Source: Thermoleophilia bacterium (GTDB lineage: Bacteria; Actinomycetota; Thermoleophilia; Miltoncostaeales; Miltoncostaeaceae). Taken from it: a stretch of DNA of 27,721 nt. Position numbers and translations under genes: made by a program. Where the stretch lies: the NCBI GenBank assembly GCA_016463385.1, contig JAEMRL010000002.1, forward strand, positions 1 to 27,721, written 5' to 3'. Below the pieces are notes generated by a model that saw only the letters and a list, made by a program, of their open reading frames with translations, was not told where the DNA came from and searched no databases. Shown here in pieces: positions 26,970 through 27,721 of this stretch. The first letter of the stretch is position 1. Each line of letters starts with the position of its first letter.

Positions 26970-26980
26970 GAGAACGAGCC

Positions 26981-27010
26981 ATGATAGGCCGCTGCGGTAC
27001 CCCCGTTCAA
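26981..27010 (-). promoter_or_regulatory. Sigma-70 type promoter of the fab operon
   Basis: On the minus strand, TTGAAC (27010-27005), an 18-nt spacer and TATCAT (26986-26981) form the clearest -35/-10 pair in the window. Start of transcription is expected near 26974, giving a leader of about 48 nt to the ATG of the leader peptide. Confidence 0.65.
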
Positions 27011-27083
27011 GGCGCGGCATGCGCGGGCCTCCCACGCCCAGAGCTTTTCCTGAGCTGCCCGCCCCCGCCGCACCCGTACGGCG

Positions 27084-27721
27084 TCAGGGACCGAGGGCCT
27101 CGCTGGCGGCCGCGGCGAGGGCGATCGCGCCCTCGCGGGTGGGGGCGATCGCGATGATCGCGCGGTCGGGTGCGCCGAAGCTGACCGCCGCGACACCGCC
27201 CTGGCTCTGGAGGATCCCCTGGGTGGCGATGCCCGGCCCGAGCGGCACGGGGCCCTCCTGGGTGCCGCCGAGCTCGTCGCGCAGGCGCTCGACGGCGATG
27301 CGGCCGTCCTCGCCGTCCGGGTGGAGCCCCGCGAGCAGGCCGACGTCGGCACCGCGCACCGCGCGGGCCGTCTCCACGTCGCCCTCGCTGCCGAGCTCGA
27401 GGTTCACCACTCCGGGGTCGGTGGCGGTCAGTTCCCAACCGTCGACCGCGGCCGGCAGGACCGCGCCGAGAGGGAAGGCCGACGGCGGGGCCGTCGTCGT
27501 GGCGGGGGCGCTCGTCGTGGCCGGCGCGCTCGTCGTCCCGAGCACGAGCTCGGTGACGGTCCGCGTCTCGTCGTCGCCTCCCGTCGCGGCGGCGATCACC
27601 CCGATCACGATCGCGAGCGCCGCGAGCACGCCGAAGACGATCGCGGGCACCTGCCACCGCGGCGTGGTGCCGGCGCCCACGGGCGAGGGCGGCGGCGGCG
27701 CCGGGGGTGCCGGCGCGGGAG
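27084..27721 (-). CDS. Membrane-anchored protein with Thr/Ala/Pro linker (5' end beyond window)
   Basis: The frame is open to the right edge, so the N-terminus is missing. What remains is a proline/alanine-rich stretch, one membrane helix (VPAIVFGVLAALAIVIGVIAAATGG) and a linker with repeated TTSAPAT units. An extracytoplasmic domain of about 125 residues follows (LPAAVDGWELTATDPGVVNLELG to AAAASEALGP). A GTG at 27680 could be a start, but the coding-like Pro-rich sequence continues past it. No known domain was recognised. The Pro-rich cytoplasmic tail, single helix and small outer domain are common in actinobacterial surface-lipoprotein-like or stress proteins. The gene ends 73 bp before the fab promoter. 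Confidence 0.6.
   Translation of the reverse strand, partial: PAPAPPAPPPPSPVGAGTTPRWQVPAIVFGVLAALAIVIGVIAAATGGDDETRTVTELVLGTTSAPATTSAPATTTAPPSAFPLGAVLPAAVDGWELTATDPGVVNLELGSEGDVETARAVRGADVGLLAGLHPDGEDGRIAVERLRDELGGTQEGPVPLGPGIATQGILQSQGGVAAVSFGAPDRAIIAIAPTREGAIALAAAASEALGP

Overview
The window is very GC-rich, with strong G/C third-position bias, short gaps, many 1-4 bp start/stop overlaps, GTG starts and several apparently leaderless promoters. This fits a high-GC actinomycete. The styles of the anti-sigma-like protein, the GT87/GtrA module and the small secreted proteins suggest class Thermoleophilia, but that placement is inference. No rRNA, tRNA, CRISPR array, insertion sequence or prophage was seen.

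Layout, left to right. (1) 176-3778, minus: a three-gene membrane glycosylation operon (GtrA-type protein, then two GT87-like glycosyltransferases). (2) 3832-6110, plus: a fold-type I aminotransferase coupled by one base to a D-alanine-D-alanine ligase. (3) 6125-7401, minus: two tandem paralogous small exported proteins, each preceded by the same 17-nt element. (4) 7501-9218: a divergent ketopantoate reductase and a crotonase-fold enzyme whose start codons lie 2 bp apart. (5) 9231-11124: an ECF sigma factor, an HxlR-type regulator and a membrane-anchored anti-sigma-like protein. (6) 11174-12994, minus: a large exported protein with three C-terminal repeats that carry the same helix motif as the two small exported proteins. 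(7) 13127-15893, minus: an NCS1-type permease coupled to ATP-dependent PEP carboxykinase. (8) 15917-17935: a two-domain VOC protein, an unknown protein and a converging PAP2-type membrane phosphatase. (9) 18042-18711, minus: a VapBC-type toxin-antitoxin pair. (10) 18777-26926, minus: a long operon-like run of fabD, fabG, two ketoacyl-ACP synthase genes, a small membrane protein and cobalamin-dependent metH. (11) From 27084 to the right edge: a truncated membrane-anchored protein.

Most genes are housekeeping. The fab run contains no acpP or fabH; its two synthases are adjacent, and its promoter region has a clear -35/-10, a dyad and a possible 15-codon leader peptide. The least explained feature is the helix motif of the form QxLxINQxIxxAAVRR. 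It occurs five times in three exported proteins within 7 kb, is usually followed by a GDIxDGxIGxxKLA-type segment, and in the two small genes lies downstream of a shared upstream element. I know of no description of it. It is the best candidate here for an undescribed surface-protein module.
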